From contig NZ_CBDCEO010000013.1 in assembly GCF_965215815.1 (NCBI RefSeq), positions 434,001-498,000 of the forward strand: DNA of 64,000 nt. Reading direction: 5' to 3'. Made by a program: the position numbers and the translations under genes. Below, piece after piece: positions 1 through 8,131 of the stretch. How positions within the stretch are numbered: the stretch's first letter is position 1; each line of letters starts with the position of its first letter. The DNA comes from Poriferisodalis sp965215815. GTDB taxonomy: Bacteria > Actinomycetota > Acidimicrobiia > Acidimicrobiales > Poriferisodalaceae. The notes under the pieces were generated by a model. It was given only the letters and a program-made list of their open reading frames with translations. It did no database searches and was not told the origin of the DNA.

Positions 1-112
1 TTGCTGCACCACACAGCGCAGTTTCTTGCAGCATCGCCTGTTCAACCACATCTGCGCCCGCCTCGCCTTGAAGATAGGCCAAGAGTGCCGATGCATCCAA
101 GACGACACTCAT
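1..112 (-). CDS. vapC: VapC-type PIN-domain toxin, N-terminal fragment cut by the window edge
   Basis: Reading the minus strand from the ATG at 110-112 gives a protein starting MSVVLDASALLAYLQGE, the classic first strand and helix of a PIN-domain ribonuclease. The Asp in VVLDASAL is the first metal-binding acidic residue. The ATG overlaps the stop of the upstream small gene as ATGA, the usual translational coupling of a VapBC pair. Only about 37 residues are in the window, so the other acidic active-site residues cannot be checked. In VapC toxins this nuclease cleaves RNA (often tRNA or rRNA) and is held inactive by its partner. Family assignment rests on the N-terminal motif plus the coupled antitoxin-like gene. 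Confidence 0.75.
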   Translation of the reverse strand, partial: MSVVLDASALLAYLQGEAGADVVEQAMLQETALCGAA

Positions 113-366
113 CGCAGATCTTCTCTGGCTGCTTCCTCTCTCCTCGACCTCAAGAGATCACTTACCATGCCACTACCGCTGAGCTGCGTCCGAATCGTAC
201 GCAAAGCTGCCGAGTAGCTCTCGGCTTGGATAGCTGACGTATTTGTCCTTTGAGCGCTGCTGCAAAGACTCGCGATTAATTCTGTCATCCGAGTCCGCGT
301 CGTTGCCGAAATTGGGCGCTGTGGGTCTTGATTGGCGACCGGTACTTCTTCGGTCGTTTCGCTCAT
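109..366 (-). CDS. Antitoxin partner of the PIN toxin (VapB-like)
   Basis: An 85-residue hydrophilic protein directly upstream of the PIN toxin, sharing an ATGA stop/start overlap with it. The C-terminal third (SGSGMVSDLLRSRREEAARED) has the pattern of VapB-type tails: a short linker followed by an acidic and arginine-rich helix that wraps the toxin. The N-terminal half is not a clear AbrB, RHH or Phd domain by eye, so the DNA-binding fold is unassigned. An internal ATG at residue 27 could be the true start. The role of toxin neutraliser and autorepressor is inferred from position, size and tail. The 258 bases between this gene and the MFS gene that ends at 625 contain nothing I can support. 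Confidence 0.55.
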   Translation of the reverse strand: MSETTEEVPVANQDPQRPISATTRTRMTELIASLCSSAQRTNTSAIQAESYSAALRTIRTQLSGSGMVSDLLRSRREEAAREDLR

Positions 367-624
367 GAGAGCAATCCTATTGTTTGCGATGGATCTAGTG
401 GAAATCGGTCACGTGCGCATCGGGGATGTCGACCCGCTCCGAGGTGTTCGATACGTGCGACGGGGCGACCACTTCTACGTGGTCGCATCGGCGGTGGCAG
501 CAGTGGTGCGCCCCCCATCGAGGCGGTTGTCGATCCTCGCGGTTGGTGGGTCCACCGCTCCGCCACGCCAAGCATCTTGCCACGGTAGGACGTTTGCCTT
601 CGCAACTCAAAGTAGTTACCGCAT

Positions 625-2037
625 CTAACGACGCGCTTGGGCGACCGGGACGCCATCGCGCCGGGGGTAGGCCGTCGCGAACAGCAGCGCTTGGGTGGCG
701 AACAGCACAAGCGCCAACAGCCACACCCAGCGCATCCCATCGAGAAACGCAGCGGGAGATGCGGGTCGGCCGACGATGCCGATCGCAGCGGCGACGCCGA
801 GCGCTACCGACAGCTGGAAGATGGTGGTGCGCCCTGCGCCGGCCATCGCGTATCGAGGCGGGGGCACGTCGCGCATCGCCGCGCCGACCAGCGGCGCAAA
901 GCCGCATGCGGCGCACAGACCCACGACCACTCCGGGAATCAGCATGCCGGTGACGTAGCTGGGTTCTGTGCCGGTCCACGCCAAGTGCATCGCGGCCGCT
1001 GTCACGCCCAACAACCCGCCTGCGACCAGCAGCGGTCGCGACCCGAACCGATCAGCGAACCGCCCGGCTATCGGGGCAAGCATCGAGGACACCATCGGGC
1101 CGGGCGCCATGGCGAATCCCGATTTCAGCACCGACCAGCCCCAGGCACGCTGAAGGAACTCGGGAAGCACGATCAGCCATGCGAAGAAAGCCGTAGCAAA
1201 GGCGACGGTGCCCAGATTGCCAACGACGTAACTGCGGAGCCGGAACAGGCCCAAGTCGAACAATGGCGCCGTGTGGCGATGCGAGCGCACGATGAACAGG
1301 CCCACCAGCACGATGCCCACGGCCAATGAGGCGAGCGTCTTGGGGGCTGCCAAGCCCCAGTCGGACACCTGCACGATGGTCAGCACGAAGGCACCGACAC
1401 CGATCGAGGCCAACGGCACGCCCACGAGATCAACCTGCCGTGCCACCCCGTCACCCCTGCTCTCAGCCAGCCAGGTCGGTCCGAGCAGCAGCGCCATCAG
1501 CGCCACCGGCACGTTGATCAGGAACACCGAACGCCAGCCCAGCGCGTCGACCAGCAGTGCCCCCACGGAGGGACCCAGTGCTGCGGCCAGCCCGCCCATG
1601 GCGCCCCAGACGCCGATGGCCATCTGCCGTCGCTCGATCGGAAACGCCGTCAACAGCAATGCCAGGCCAGACGGGAACTGCAACGCCCCACCCAGGGACT
1701 GCACGACACGCGCCGCTATCAGCAGCTCAGCCGATACGGCGAATCCTGACAGCAGCGAGCCGACGGCGAAGATTGCGATCCCCCACAAGAACATCCTGCG
1801 ACGACCGAACCGATCCGCCATCCAGCCGGCGGGTAGCAGCACCGATGCGACACCGATGTTGTAGGCGGTGATGACCCACGACAGTGCGGCCGCCGACGCG
1901 TCTGGGAATGCCTGGGCGATCTCGTCGCGAGCCAGCGCGATGACAGTGATCTCGAGCGCCACCATGAAGCCCACGAGCGACGTCACGAACAGTGTCCGGT
2001 ACTCCGTAGCGCCGGAGGTGGAAGCGGGTGTTTGCAT
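625..2037 (-). CDS. DHA2-type MFS exporter (EmrB/QacA-like, 14 TM)
   Basis: A 470-residue, very hydrophobic protein with about 14 predicted membrane segments, the usual size of drug:H+ antiporter family 2. The N-terminal half carries the MFS loop motif (GWMADRFGRRRMF, near residues 72-85), a motif-B-like arginine (AARVVQSLGGALQFP) and the motif-C-like stretch GPSVGALLVDALGWRSVFLI, typical of antiporters. It would export small amphipathic or toxic compounds, or a metabolite, across the cytoplasmic membrane using the proton gradient. It stands alone on the minus strand. No regulator gene is adjacent, so the substrate is unknown. The ATG at 2035-2037 gives a full-length first helix. Confidence 0.85.
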   Translation of the reverse strand: MQTPASTSGATEYRTLFVTSLVGFMVALEITVIALARDEIAQAFPDASAAALSWVITAYNIGVASVLLPAGWMADRFGRRRMFLWGIAIFAVGSLLSGFAVSAELLIAARVVQSLGGALQFPSGLALLLTAFPIERRQMAIGVWGAMGGLAAALGPSVGALLVDALGWRSVFLINVPVALMALLLGPTWLAESRGDGVARQVDLVGVPLASIGVGAFVLTIVQVSDWGLAAPKTLASLAVGIVLVGLFIVRSHRHTAPLFDLGLFRLRSYVVGNLGTVAFATAFFAWLIVLPEFLQRAWGWSVLKSGFAMAPGPMVSSMLAPIAGRFADRFGSRPLLVAGGLLGVTAAAMHLAWTGTEPSYVTGMLIPGVVVGLCAACGFAPLVGAAMRDVPPPRYAMAGAGRTTIFQLSVALGVAAAIGIVGRPASPAAFLDGMRWVWLLALVLFATQALLFATAYPRRDGVPVAQARR

Positions 2038-2245
2038 GATCAGAATCGGCGAGCGTTCGATTCAGTGCGTTGCCGGCTTGGGCATGGTGCGCTTGAGGAA
2101 CTCGTCGAACAGCGGAATAGTAGGAGGGGCTTCGCTCCATCCCCTCGCTCTCAGTGCTCTCACGCGCTGGATACAACCCAAGGCGTAGTGGCGATCTGGC
2201 TGACACAGCGCACCGTCTCTCGTGTCAGTCGTCAAACCGGCATGA

Positions 2246-2271
2246 TGGTGCAAATGGTGTAAAATGCACCA
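2246..2271 (+). promoter_or_regulatory. Operator-like repeats over the start of the mntA/hepT operon
   Basis: TGGTGCA at 2246-2252 is repeated as its exact reverse complement TGCACCA at 2265-2271, with a further half-site TGGTGTA between them. An AT-rich TAAAAT at 2260-2265 resembles a -10 box. The following gene starts with a ribbon-helix-helix domain, which normally binds such short repeats, so autorepression is a reasonable inference. If TAAAAT is the -10 box, the transcript would begin almost on the ATG at 2273 (leaderless). Confidence 0.5.
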
Positions 2272-2272
2272 C

Positions 2273-2707
2273 ATGCGCCGACTGAGCGTGACCATTTCCG
2301 ACGAGCTGGATGCGGAGATCGAGCGGTACCGCAGGCAGCAACCGGTACCGCCGTCCACCGCCGCGCTGATTCAGCACGCGCTCGGAGAATTCCTCAGCCG
2401 CCACTCGCGGCCGGCACCATCGGCGCTGGAACGCGTCCTGCGGCACCGGGACGACATCAAGCGGCTTGCGATCGAGCACCACGCCGCCGACGTGCGACTG
2501 TTCGGTTCCACCGCACGGGGCTCCGCCGACGCCGGCAGTGACATCGACCTGCTGGTCACGGTTACGGACACCGCAACGCTGTTCGACCTCGCGCGCCTTA
2601 GCAGTGCGCTCGAAACGCTCTTGGAAGCGCCTGTTGATGTGATCAGCGACCGAGGGATGACCGATGCCGAGCGTGAATCGGTTGCGCGTTACGCCATCGC
2701 GCTGTGA
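2273..2707 (+). CDS. mntA: RHH-MNT fusion antitoxin (MntA-like nucleotidyltransferase)
   Basis: 144 residues. Residues 1-45 (MRRLSVTISDELDAEIERY and following) look like a ribbon-helix-helix DNA-binding domain. From about residue 70 follows a minimal nucleotidyltransferase domain with the diagnostic GSTARGSADAGSDIDLLV, that is the GS-x10-DxD metal and nucleotide site. In MntA/HepT pairs the MNT protein AMPylates the HEPN toxin and so inactivates it. Carrying a DNA-binding domain on the same chain would join antitoxin and autorepressor. The gene overlaps hepT by four bases (GTGA). An ATG nine bases upstream (2264) is possible, but it lies inside the operator-like repeat; starting at 2273 puts the RHH strand at the N-terminus as in its relatives. 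Confidence 0.85.
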   Translation: MRRLSVTISDELDAEIERYRRQQPVPPSTAALIQHALGEFLSRHSRPAPSALERVLRHRDDIKRLAIEHHAADVRLFGSTARGSADAGSDIDLLVTVTDTATLFDLARLSSALETLLEAPVDVISDRGMTDAERESVARYAIAL

Positions 2708-3039
2708 ACGACGAAGATGTGTCCCGTCTCAGACACCTACTCGATGCAGCCGAGCGCGCGATCCGATATTCCGGCCTGCGAGTCGAGATTCCCGATGACA
2801 CGATGGCCGAGGACGCGCTGCTGAGGTGCCTGACCGTGATCGGCGAATGCGCTTCGCGGCTGACAGACGAGGCGGCGACGGTGCTTCCGACGCTGCCGGT
2901 CGCGATGGCCCGTGGGCTGCGCAATCGCATCGTCCACGCCTATTGGACCATCGATGCAGCAACGGCGTGGCGAACTGCCGAAGACGACCTCCCGTTGCTG
3001 GCCGCTGAAGTGCGCGCCGCCCTTGAGCGGGCGCAGTGA
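2704..3039 (+). CDS. hepT: HepT-like HEPN toxin (DUF86)
   Basis: 111 residues, all-helical, starting at a GTG that overlaps the mntA stop. The HEPN ribonuclease signature RX4HXY is present as RNRIVHAY near residues 77-84, preceded by a conserved LTVIGECASRL helix. HepT proteins are tRNA- or RNA-cleaving toxins. The MntA partner transfers AMP groups to the Tyr of the RX4HXY motif, and that Tyr is present here. Length matches the family. Operon order (antitoxin then toxin with overlap) supports a working type VII toxin-antitoxin module. Confidence 0.88.
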   Translation: MNDEDVSRLRHLLDAAERAIRYSGLRVEIPDDTMAEDALLRCLTVIGECASRLTDEAATVLPTLPVAMARGLRNRIVHAYWTIDAATAWRTAEDDLPLLAAEVRAALERAQ

Positions 3040-3063
3040 TCGCTCCCGACGGTTCCGGCGCGC

Positions 3064-3150
3064 TCATAGGCCGAGCACTCGTGCGGCGTTGTCGCGCAGG
3101 TACTTGCGCTCGATGTGGGGCGGCAGGCTCCGGCCCGCGGCGACGTTCAG
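3064..3150 (-). pseudogene. C-terminal remnant of an amidohydrolase (TIM-barrel metal-dependent hydrolase)
   Basis: Just past the MDR stop, another minus-strand frame reads LPPHIERKYLRDNAARVLGL and then stop at 3064-3066. This is the standard last helix of family-2 amidohydrolases, which end in xxNAxRLxGL. No upstream part of such an enzyme is left; the frame runs into the MDR coding region. It is best read as the scar of a deleted gene that once followed the MDR gene. Only the tail is visible, so the call rests on that motif. Confidence 0.55.
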
Positions 3151-4166
3151 ACCGGCGCGTCGGCGGTGATGACGATCTTGCCGAAGAAGCGTCGCTCCTC
3201 CATGGCCCGGTGCGCCTCAACACCGTCGGGCAGTGGCACCAGGGAATCGATCACGGGCACCAGCTCGCGCGACTGCACCATCCGCAGCAGCTCATCTAGG
3301 TCGTCGCGCTTCCACCCGTTGGAACCTCGGATGTCCATCTCGGCGGTCCAGATGAAGCGAAGGTCAGTCGGCGGGTTGTAGCCAGCGGTAGCGCCGCAGG
3401 TCAGGACACGCCCGCCCTGCCGCACGCATCGCAGCGAACGGGCCCAGGTGTCGCCGCCGGTGAAATTGACCACCACGTCGTAGCCGCCCCCGCCGAACAG
3501 ACCGCCGGTCTGTTCACGGCAATAGCGGGCAATGTCGACCTCGGAGTAGTTGATCGTCTCGTCGGCGCCCAGGTCGGCGAGGCGCTGGCACTTCTCGTCG
3601 GTGCCCGCTGCAGCGATCACTCTCGCACCCCGCAGCTTGGAGATCAGCAACGCGCTGGTGCCCACTCCCCCACTGGCGCCCAGGATCAACACGGTGTCGT
3701 CGGGGCCGACCTCGCCCCGGGTGATCATCATCCGGTGGGCGGTGCCGTAGGCGACCGGCAGGCACGAAGCATCCTCGAAGGAAACGTCGTCGGGCAGCGG
3801 GATCAGCTGGCTTGCGCTGACGGTGACGTATTCGGCATAGGCGCCCCACAGGGTGTCGCCGATCATGGAGAACGTGCCGCTCCCGCGGTCCCAATGGACC
3901 GGGTCTGCGAGCACCCGGTCGCCCACCGACCATCCCTCGACACCGGGACCGAGCTCTGCAACCTGCCCTGCGGCATCACAGCCCGGGATGCCCGGCAGCG
4001 GCACCCTGATCCCTGGCATGCCTCGGCGTGTGAACACGTCGTGATAGTTCAGCGAGCACGCCCGCACAGCGATCCGCGCTTCGCCGGGTTGCAACTCGGG
4101 CAGGTCGATGTCGCGATACGACAGCACATCGATATCGCCGTGCTCCGAGAAGACGATTGCTTTCAT
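3147..4166 (-). CDS. Zinc-independent MDR family NADPH:quinone/enoyl oxidoreductase
   Basis: 339 residues of the medium-chain dehydrogenase/reductase superfamily. The N-terminal GroES-like domain is seen in CSLNYHDVFTRRGMPG and PGIPGCDAAGQV (residues 33-65). The Rossmann domain has the nucleotide loop LGASGGVGTSALLIS near residue 163. The typical cysteine ligands of the structural zinc are absent, which points to the quinone-oxidoreductase branch rather than alcohol dehydrogenases. It likely reduces an enone or quinone-type substrate with NAD(P)H. It follows the enoyl-CoA hydratase gene by 35 bases on the same strand, so the two probably form an operon for degradation of an acyl or cyclic substrate. 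Substrate unknown. Confidence 0.82.
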   Translation of the reverse strand: MKAIVFSEHGDIDVLSYRDIDLPELQPGEARIAVRACSLNYHDVFTRRGMPGIRVPLPGIPGCDAAGQVAELGPGVEGWSVGDRVLADPVHWDRGSGTFSMIGDTLWGAYAEYVTVSASQLIPLPDDVSFEDASCLPVAYGTAHRMMITRGEVGPDDTVLILGASGGVGTSALLISKLRGARVIAAAGTDEKCQRLADLGADETINYSEVDIARYCREQTGGLFGGGGYDVVVNFTGGDTWARSLRCVRQGGRVLTCGATAGYNPPTDLRFIWTAEMDIRGSNGWKRDDLDELLRMVQSRELVPVIDSLVPLPDGVEAHRAMEERRFFGKIVITADAPV

Positions 4167-4201
4167 CGCAGTGCCCCTATTCGCCGACCTTCATCGGTCT
4201 C

Positions 4202-4954
4202 TCACGCCGCCGAGGCGCGGTCTCGTTCGACGGATGCGTCCATCTCGGCAAGCACGCCGGCTCGCAGTGCCCGCACCGTGGCGGCGTAGGCACGGGGGTC
4301 CAGCGTGTCGGCCAGTTCCGCAGCTACCTCGAGCGCCCGCTCGATGACGGCATCTCGAGCCACCGCCTCGTCAAGGAAGCCGGCTTGCGTCGCACCCATG
4401 CCGTCCAGCAGGCGGGCGTTCGCCACGCAGCGCTGCAGGTGACGCTTGGACAGGCGCTCGGTGGAAATCGCCATGGCCCAGTCCGGCAGCGTCAGCCCTA
4501 TCGCCACTTCGTTCAGCCCGATCTTGACGGGCGCATCGGGGCCGACGCGATGGTCGCAGCCCAACAGCAGCAACGCTCCTGCTGCAACGGCATGGCCGGT
4601 GCATGCTGCCACTACGGGTACCGATGAGCCGTAAGCCCGCCGCACCATTGCGCCACCCGCTGACACCAGCTCGGTCATCGCGGCACGGTCGCCGCCGCGG
4701 ATCACGTTGAGGTCGAACCCCGCAAAGAAAGCCCGTTGGTTGCCGGCGATGACCACCGCACCGATGCCGTCATCGGCCTCGGCTGCATCGATCTGTGCGT
4801 CCAGCGCCGCGAGCATCGGTACCGAGAACGCGTTCGCCTTGCCGTCGTCCACTTCGACGAGCAGCACGCTGCCGTGTCGCTCAGCCGAGACCGTGCCATT
4901 GCCTGATGCCCCATTACCCGATGTGCCATTGCCTGGTGTGCCTGCGTCCTTCAT
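4202..4954 (-). CDS. Enoyl-CoA hydratase/isomerase (crotonase fold)
   Basis: 250 residues. The two oxyanion-hole segments of the crotonase fold are visible: FFAGFDLNVIRGGD near residue 76 and GHAVAAGALLLLGCDHRVG near residue 121. A glutamate in GLNEVAIGL lies in the region of the first catalytic Glu of hydratases. The place of the second Glu is occupied by a different sequence (KRHLQRCVANARL), so the exact reaction could be hydratase, isomerase or another crotonase chemistry. The first 20 residues are a Gly/Asn/Ser-rich repeat (GNGTSGNGASGNGT), unusual for the family and probably disordered. First gene of the operon with the MDR enzyme and divergent from the P450 gene 73 bases away. Confidence 0.85.
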   Translation of the reverse strand: MKDAGTPGNGTSGNGASGNGTVSAERHGSVLLVEVDDGKANAFSVPMLAALDAQIDAAEADDGIGAVVIAGNQRAFFAGFDLNVIRGGDRAAMTELVSAGGAMVRRAYGSSVPVVAACTGHAVAAGALLLLGCDHRVGPDAPVKIGLNEVAIGLTLPDWAMAISTERLSKRHLQRCVANARLLDGMGATQAGFLDEAVARDAVIERALEVAAELADTLDPRAYAATVRALRAGVLAEMDASVERDRASAA

Positions 4955-5027
4955 CGTGCGAATGCTACGGCTACGCCCCCCAGCGTGCCCGAGCCGAGGC
5001 CGCTGCCGGGCTGGTTAGGGTTCGCCC

Positions 5028-6245
5028 ATGGCCGTGCCGGTTGTCGACGTGGAGATGCCCGAGCTTGACCTCGATCCGGTGACATGGGAGGAGCAGCGAC
5101 AGCTGCTGCTCGGCCTGCTCGAAGACGACGACTGGATTGCGCGGACTCCGCTGGGCTACGTCATCACTCGCTACGACGACGCAACCGCCATGCTGCGCGA
5201 CGACCGTTGGTACTCGGCCATTGGGCTGATCGCGGACATGCAGGGCTACGACGACCCGGACTTCAGGCAGCGCTCAAGCCGCAACATCCTGGCCATGGAA
5301 GGCGCTGAGCATCACCGGATCCGGCGCCTCGTCGGACCCGCCTTCACACCGAAATCAGCCGAGCGACTGCGACCGTTCATGGCTGAGGTCATCGACGAGT
5401 TGCTCGAGCCGATCTGCGCACGGGGAGAGGCCGAGTTCGTCGGCGAGGTGTGCGAGCCGTATCCGATCCCGATCATCTGCGAGATGCTGGGTGCTCCTCG
5501 CGAGGACTGGAAGCTGTTCGGACGCTTGGCGACGGACATCTTCCGCATCTTCAACGGCAACCTCCACCGGGACGGTCCGGCCATCGTCGCTGCGCAGAAC
5601 GAGATGGAGGCCTACATGACGGCGCTCATCGCCGAGCGCCGGGCGGCGCCGCGTGACGACCTGCTGTCCGACCTCATCGCGGTCGAGGAAGCAGGCGATC
5701 GGCTGTCGACGGAGGAGTTGCTGTCGCTCGCCAACTCACTGCTGCTTGCGGGCACTGACACGACTCGCAACCAGCTCGCATGCGCGGTGGCGCTGTTCGC
5801 GCAGCATCCCGACCAGTTGCGGTTGCTCGCAGACGACACGTCGCAGGCGCCTGGCGCCGTCGAAGAAGTCATGCGGTATCTCGGTGCGATACGCGGCACG
5901 GCTCGTTACGCCAGCGAGCCGATCACCTACCGCGACATCGAGTTCCCGGCGAACACCTTCATCTTCCCGAGCCTTGTGGGCGCCAACTACGACGGCGAGA
6001 AGTTTGTCGAGCCCACAGACTTCGACATCACGCGCCGTTCAGGCGCCCCGCACATGACCTTCGGCAGCGGCATCCATCACTGCTTGGGGGCCTTCCTGGC
6101 GCGCGCCGAGCTGCAGGAGGCATTCAAGGCCATCGCACGCCGCATGCCGAATCTTCAGCTCGACGGCGACGTCGAGTGGAAGCCGCTCTCGAACGGGATC
6201 TGGGGTCCGGCCGTTCTTCCCATCAGGTTCACGCCGGGGCACTGA
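5028..6245 (+). CDS. Cytochrome P450 (bacterial CYP)
   Basis: 405 residues, standard length for soluble bacterial P450s. All diagnostic motifs are present: I-helix LLLAGTDTTRNQ (oxygen activation, AGxDT), the ExxR pair in VEEVMRYLG, the K-helix region arginine in AIRGTARYASEP, and the heme-cysteine loop FGSGIHHCLGAFLARAE near residue 345. It would hydroxylate a lipophilic substrate using electrons from a ferredoxin and reductase, neither of which is encoded nearby. The ATG gives a natural N-terminus. The next gene, an MFS transporter, starts 17 bases after the stop and may share its transcript, suggesting uptake or export of the same compound. Confidence 0.93.
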   Translation: MAVPVVDVEMPELDLDPVTWEEQRQLLLGLLEDDDWIARTPLGYVITRYDDATAMLRDDRWYSAIGLIADMQGYDDPDFRQRSSRNILAMEGAEHHRIRRLVGPAFTPKSAERLRPFMAEVIDELLEPICARGEAEFVGEVCEPYPIPIICEMLGAPREDWKLFGRLATDIFRIFNGNLHRDGPAIVAAQNEMEAYMTALIAERRAAPRDDLLSDLIAVEEAGDRLSTEELLSLANSLLLAGTDTTRNQLACAVALFAQHPDQLRLLADDTSQAPGAVEEVMRYLGAIRGTARYASEPITYRDIEFPANTFIFPSLVGANYDGEKFVEPTDFDITRRSGAPHMTFGSGIHHCLGAFLARAELQEAFKAIARRMPNLQLDGDVEWKPLSNGIWGPAVLPIRFTPGH

Positions 6246-6262
6246 CCCCAGCCACTCGCCAG

Positions 6263-7558
6263 ATGGGCCGCTTGCCCGACGCCTTCAGGGTCACGCCCGC
6301 CGCGGCAGGACTGGGCGATGCCGTGCCGACGCTGGGCCCGGCGGCAACTGCCGATGCGGTCGGCGACGGGTTCGACTTCGACCGCGTGCGCTGGGGCCGC
6401 GTCGTGCTCGTGGCCTTCTCCGGGGTGGTATCGCACATCTTCGGTCGGGCCACCATCGGAATACTGATCCCCGCCATGGCCCCCGAACTCGGGCTGAGCG
6501 ACACGCTGGTCGGCGCACTCGGCTCGACGAATATGGGCGCCTACTTCACCGGTGTGGTGATCGTCACGTTCAGCGCGGGCCGCGTCGAACCGTTCACGCT
6601 GCTGCGGGCCGGCATCGTCACGTCGACGATCGGCCTCGTCGTGGTGGGAACGGCGTCGTCTGCGTTGGCTGTGGTGATCGGTACCGCACTGGCAGGTCTC
6701 GGCGGCGGGGGCATCTGGCTCACCGCTCCAGTCATCGCCAGTGAGGGAGTGCCCGCGGCTCGGCGAGGCGCCGCGCTCGGCGTGCTCACCGCCACCATGG
6801 GCGCAGCATTCATCGGCGTTCCCCTGGCAACTGCGGCGATGCGCAATGTGGCTGGCAGCGACGCGATCTGGCGGCCGCTCTGGCTGGGCGAGGCAGCAAT
6901 CTCGATACTGCTGCTCGTTGCGCTGACGCTGTTCGTCAGGGCCGGCCGTACTGAACGGGTCGCCGCCGTCGGCGGACTCGCAGCGTTGCGGCAGATTCAG
7001 GGCTGGAAGCGGGCCGTCGTGGCGTACATGGCGTTCGCCTATACGACGTCGTCGTTCGCAAACTTCCTGGGTCTGGCACTCGAGCGCGACCACGGTTTCG
7101 ACCGCTTGGCCGCCACGCTCGTGTTCTCCGGCATGGGAGCGGGTTCGATGGTTGGCGCTTTGGCATTCGGCCGACTCAGCGATCGGGTGGGCCGACCCGC
7201 CACGATGGCGACCGTCATGGCCATCAGCGCAAGCACCGGGGTCGTGATGGCGGCGCGCGTTCCCAATGCAGCAATCATCGTCGCCGCCGTAGTCGTCTTC
7301 GGCGGCGCGTCTTTCTCCTACCCGTCGCTCACAGCCACGTTTGTGAGCGATCACGTCGCCGACCGCACGTTTTCGGCTGTGCTCGGCACGATGACGATGT
7401 TCTATGGCCCGGCGTCCGTCATCGGTCCAGCAGCGAGCGGTTGGCTCGCCGACAGGACAGGCAATTTCGACGCGACTTACGGAGTCATCGCGGTGATGGC
7501 CCTCACGTCGTGCATCTGCATGGCGACGATGCGCCGGTCTCGAAGTGCGGCGCCGTAG
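6263..7558 (+). CDS. MFS transporter (12 TM)
   Basis: 431 residues from the ATG at 6263, with a soluble N-terminal tail of about 45 residues and then about 12 membrane helices. The interdomain loop motif GRLSDRVGRPATM lies near residue 300, and a similar ADRT element sits near the C-terminus. The pattern (GxWLTAPVIASEGVPAARRG) resembles the YbfB/YjiJ-type MFS branch rather than the DHA2 exporter at 625-2037. The frame stays open upstream into the P450 gene, but only the start at 6263 avoids overlap. Probably co-transcribed with the P450. Substrate unknown. Confidence 0.85.
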   Translation: MGRLPDAFRVTPAAAGLGDAVPTLGPAATADAVGDGFDFDRVRWGRVVLVAFSGVVSHIFGRATIGILIPAMAPELGLSDTLVGALGSTNMGAYFTGVVIVTFSAGRVEPFTLLRAGIVTSTIGLVVVGTASSALAVVIGTALAGLGGGGIWLTAPVIASEGVPAARRGAALGVLTATMGAAFIGVPLATAAMRNVAGSDAIWRPLWLGEAAISILLLVALTLFVRAGRTERVAAVGGLAALRQIQGWKRAVVAYMAFAYTTSSFANFLGLALERDHGFDRLAATLVFSGMGAGSMVGALAFGRLSDRVGRPATMATVMAISASTGVVMAARVPNAAIIVAAVVVFGGASFSYPSLTATFVSDHVADRTFSAVLGTMTMFYGPASVIGPAASGWLADRTGNFDATYGVIAVMALTSCICMATMRRSRSAAP

Positions 7559-7584
7559 CAGGCGCCGGTTCGCTGAGCGCTGGC

Positions 7585-7866
7585 TCAGCCCTCCATCAAC
7601 TGCTTTTTCATGGCAGCCGCGGTTGCCAGCTTCAACGAGCGGCTCGGGCCAATCTCGATGGACTCGCCGGTCTGGGGGTTGCGTCCCATCCGGGCACCAC
7701 GCTCGGACATGGAAAAGGCGCCAAATCCTGGCCAGGTAATCTTGCCGCCGGCCTTCACTTCGGCCGCAACGAGATCGAAGAACGCTGACAGCGTCCGCTC
7801 TGCGTCGCCCGCACTTACACCGGCTTGAGCGGCTACCGCCTTGATGGTCTCTGCCTTGTTGGCCAC
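7585..7866 (-). CDS. hup: HU-family DNA-binding protein
   Basis: 93 residues matching the HU/IHF family end to end: an N-terminal helical dimerisation half (KAVAAQAGVSAGDAERTLSAFFD), then the beta-arm WPGFGAFSMSERGARMGRNPQTGESI with the signature GRNPQTGE. HU binds and bends DNA non-specifically and compacts the nucleoid. The length lacks the long lysine-rich tail of mycobacterial HupB. Start is a GTG at 7864-7866 preceded by a good ribosome site (AGAGG, about 8 bases upstream). It is a stand-alone gene. Confidence 0.93.
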   Translation of the reverse strand: MANKAETIKAVAAQAGVSAGDAERTLSAFFDLVAAEVKAGGKITWPGFGAFSMSERGARMGRNPQTGESIEIGPSRSLKLATAAAMKKQLMEG

Positions 7867-7975
7867 GGTCCATTTCCTCTCTTAAAGGGATTCGGGGTAT
7901 CACCTCAGCACACAAACAGGCCGAAGTGGTGGAATTGCGGCCCGCTGTCTACCGGCATGAGCGCTCCGACGCACC

Positions 7976-8125
7976 TCACGCTTGGGAATCGGCGGGCGTT
8001 TGATGACGCACTGCCACCTTGACGTCGAAGGCGTCTCACAGGCCGTCGCCGACGTAGTTGACCGACAGGACAGTGATCACAATCGCCAAACCGGGGGCCC
8101 ACACGAGCCAAGGATCCGAGCCATC
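7976..8125 (-). pseudogene. C-terminal remnant of a Dpp/Opp-type ABC permease with a nonsense codon
   Basis: The minus strand directly after the binding-protein fragment reads DPWLVWAPGLAIVITVLSV, then NYVGDGL, a TGA at 8036-8038, then DAFDVKVAVRH. Peptide-transporter permeases of the DppC type end in PGLAIxLTVLAFNLLGDGLRDALDP, so the TGA replaces the Arg codon (one C-to-T change from CGA). The rest of the permease is missing; the remnant begins abruptly after the binding-protein stop. Clearly non-functional. Confidence 0.7.
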
Positions 8126-8131
8126 AGAGAG

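Noticed and set aside
2062..2200. Minus-strand reading WSEAPPTIPLFDEFLKRTM upstream of the MFS gene
   Set aside because: It looks faintly like the tail of an enzyme, but the stretch is too short and without a recognisable family motif.
5780..6262. Upstream extension of the second MFS gene into the P450 gene
   Set aside because: The extra 161 codons are an out-of-frame shadow of the P450. The membrane protein starts naturally at 6263.
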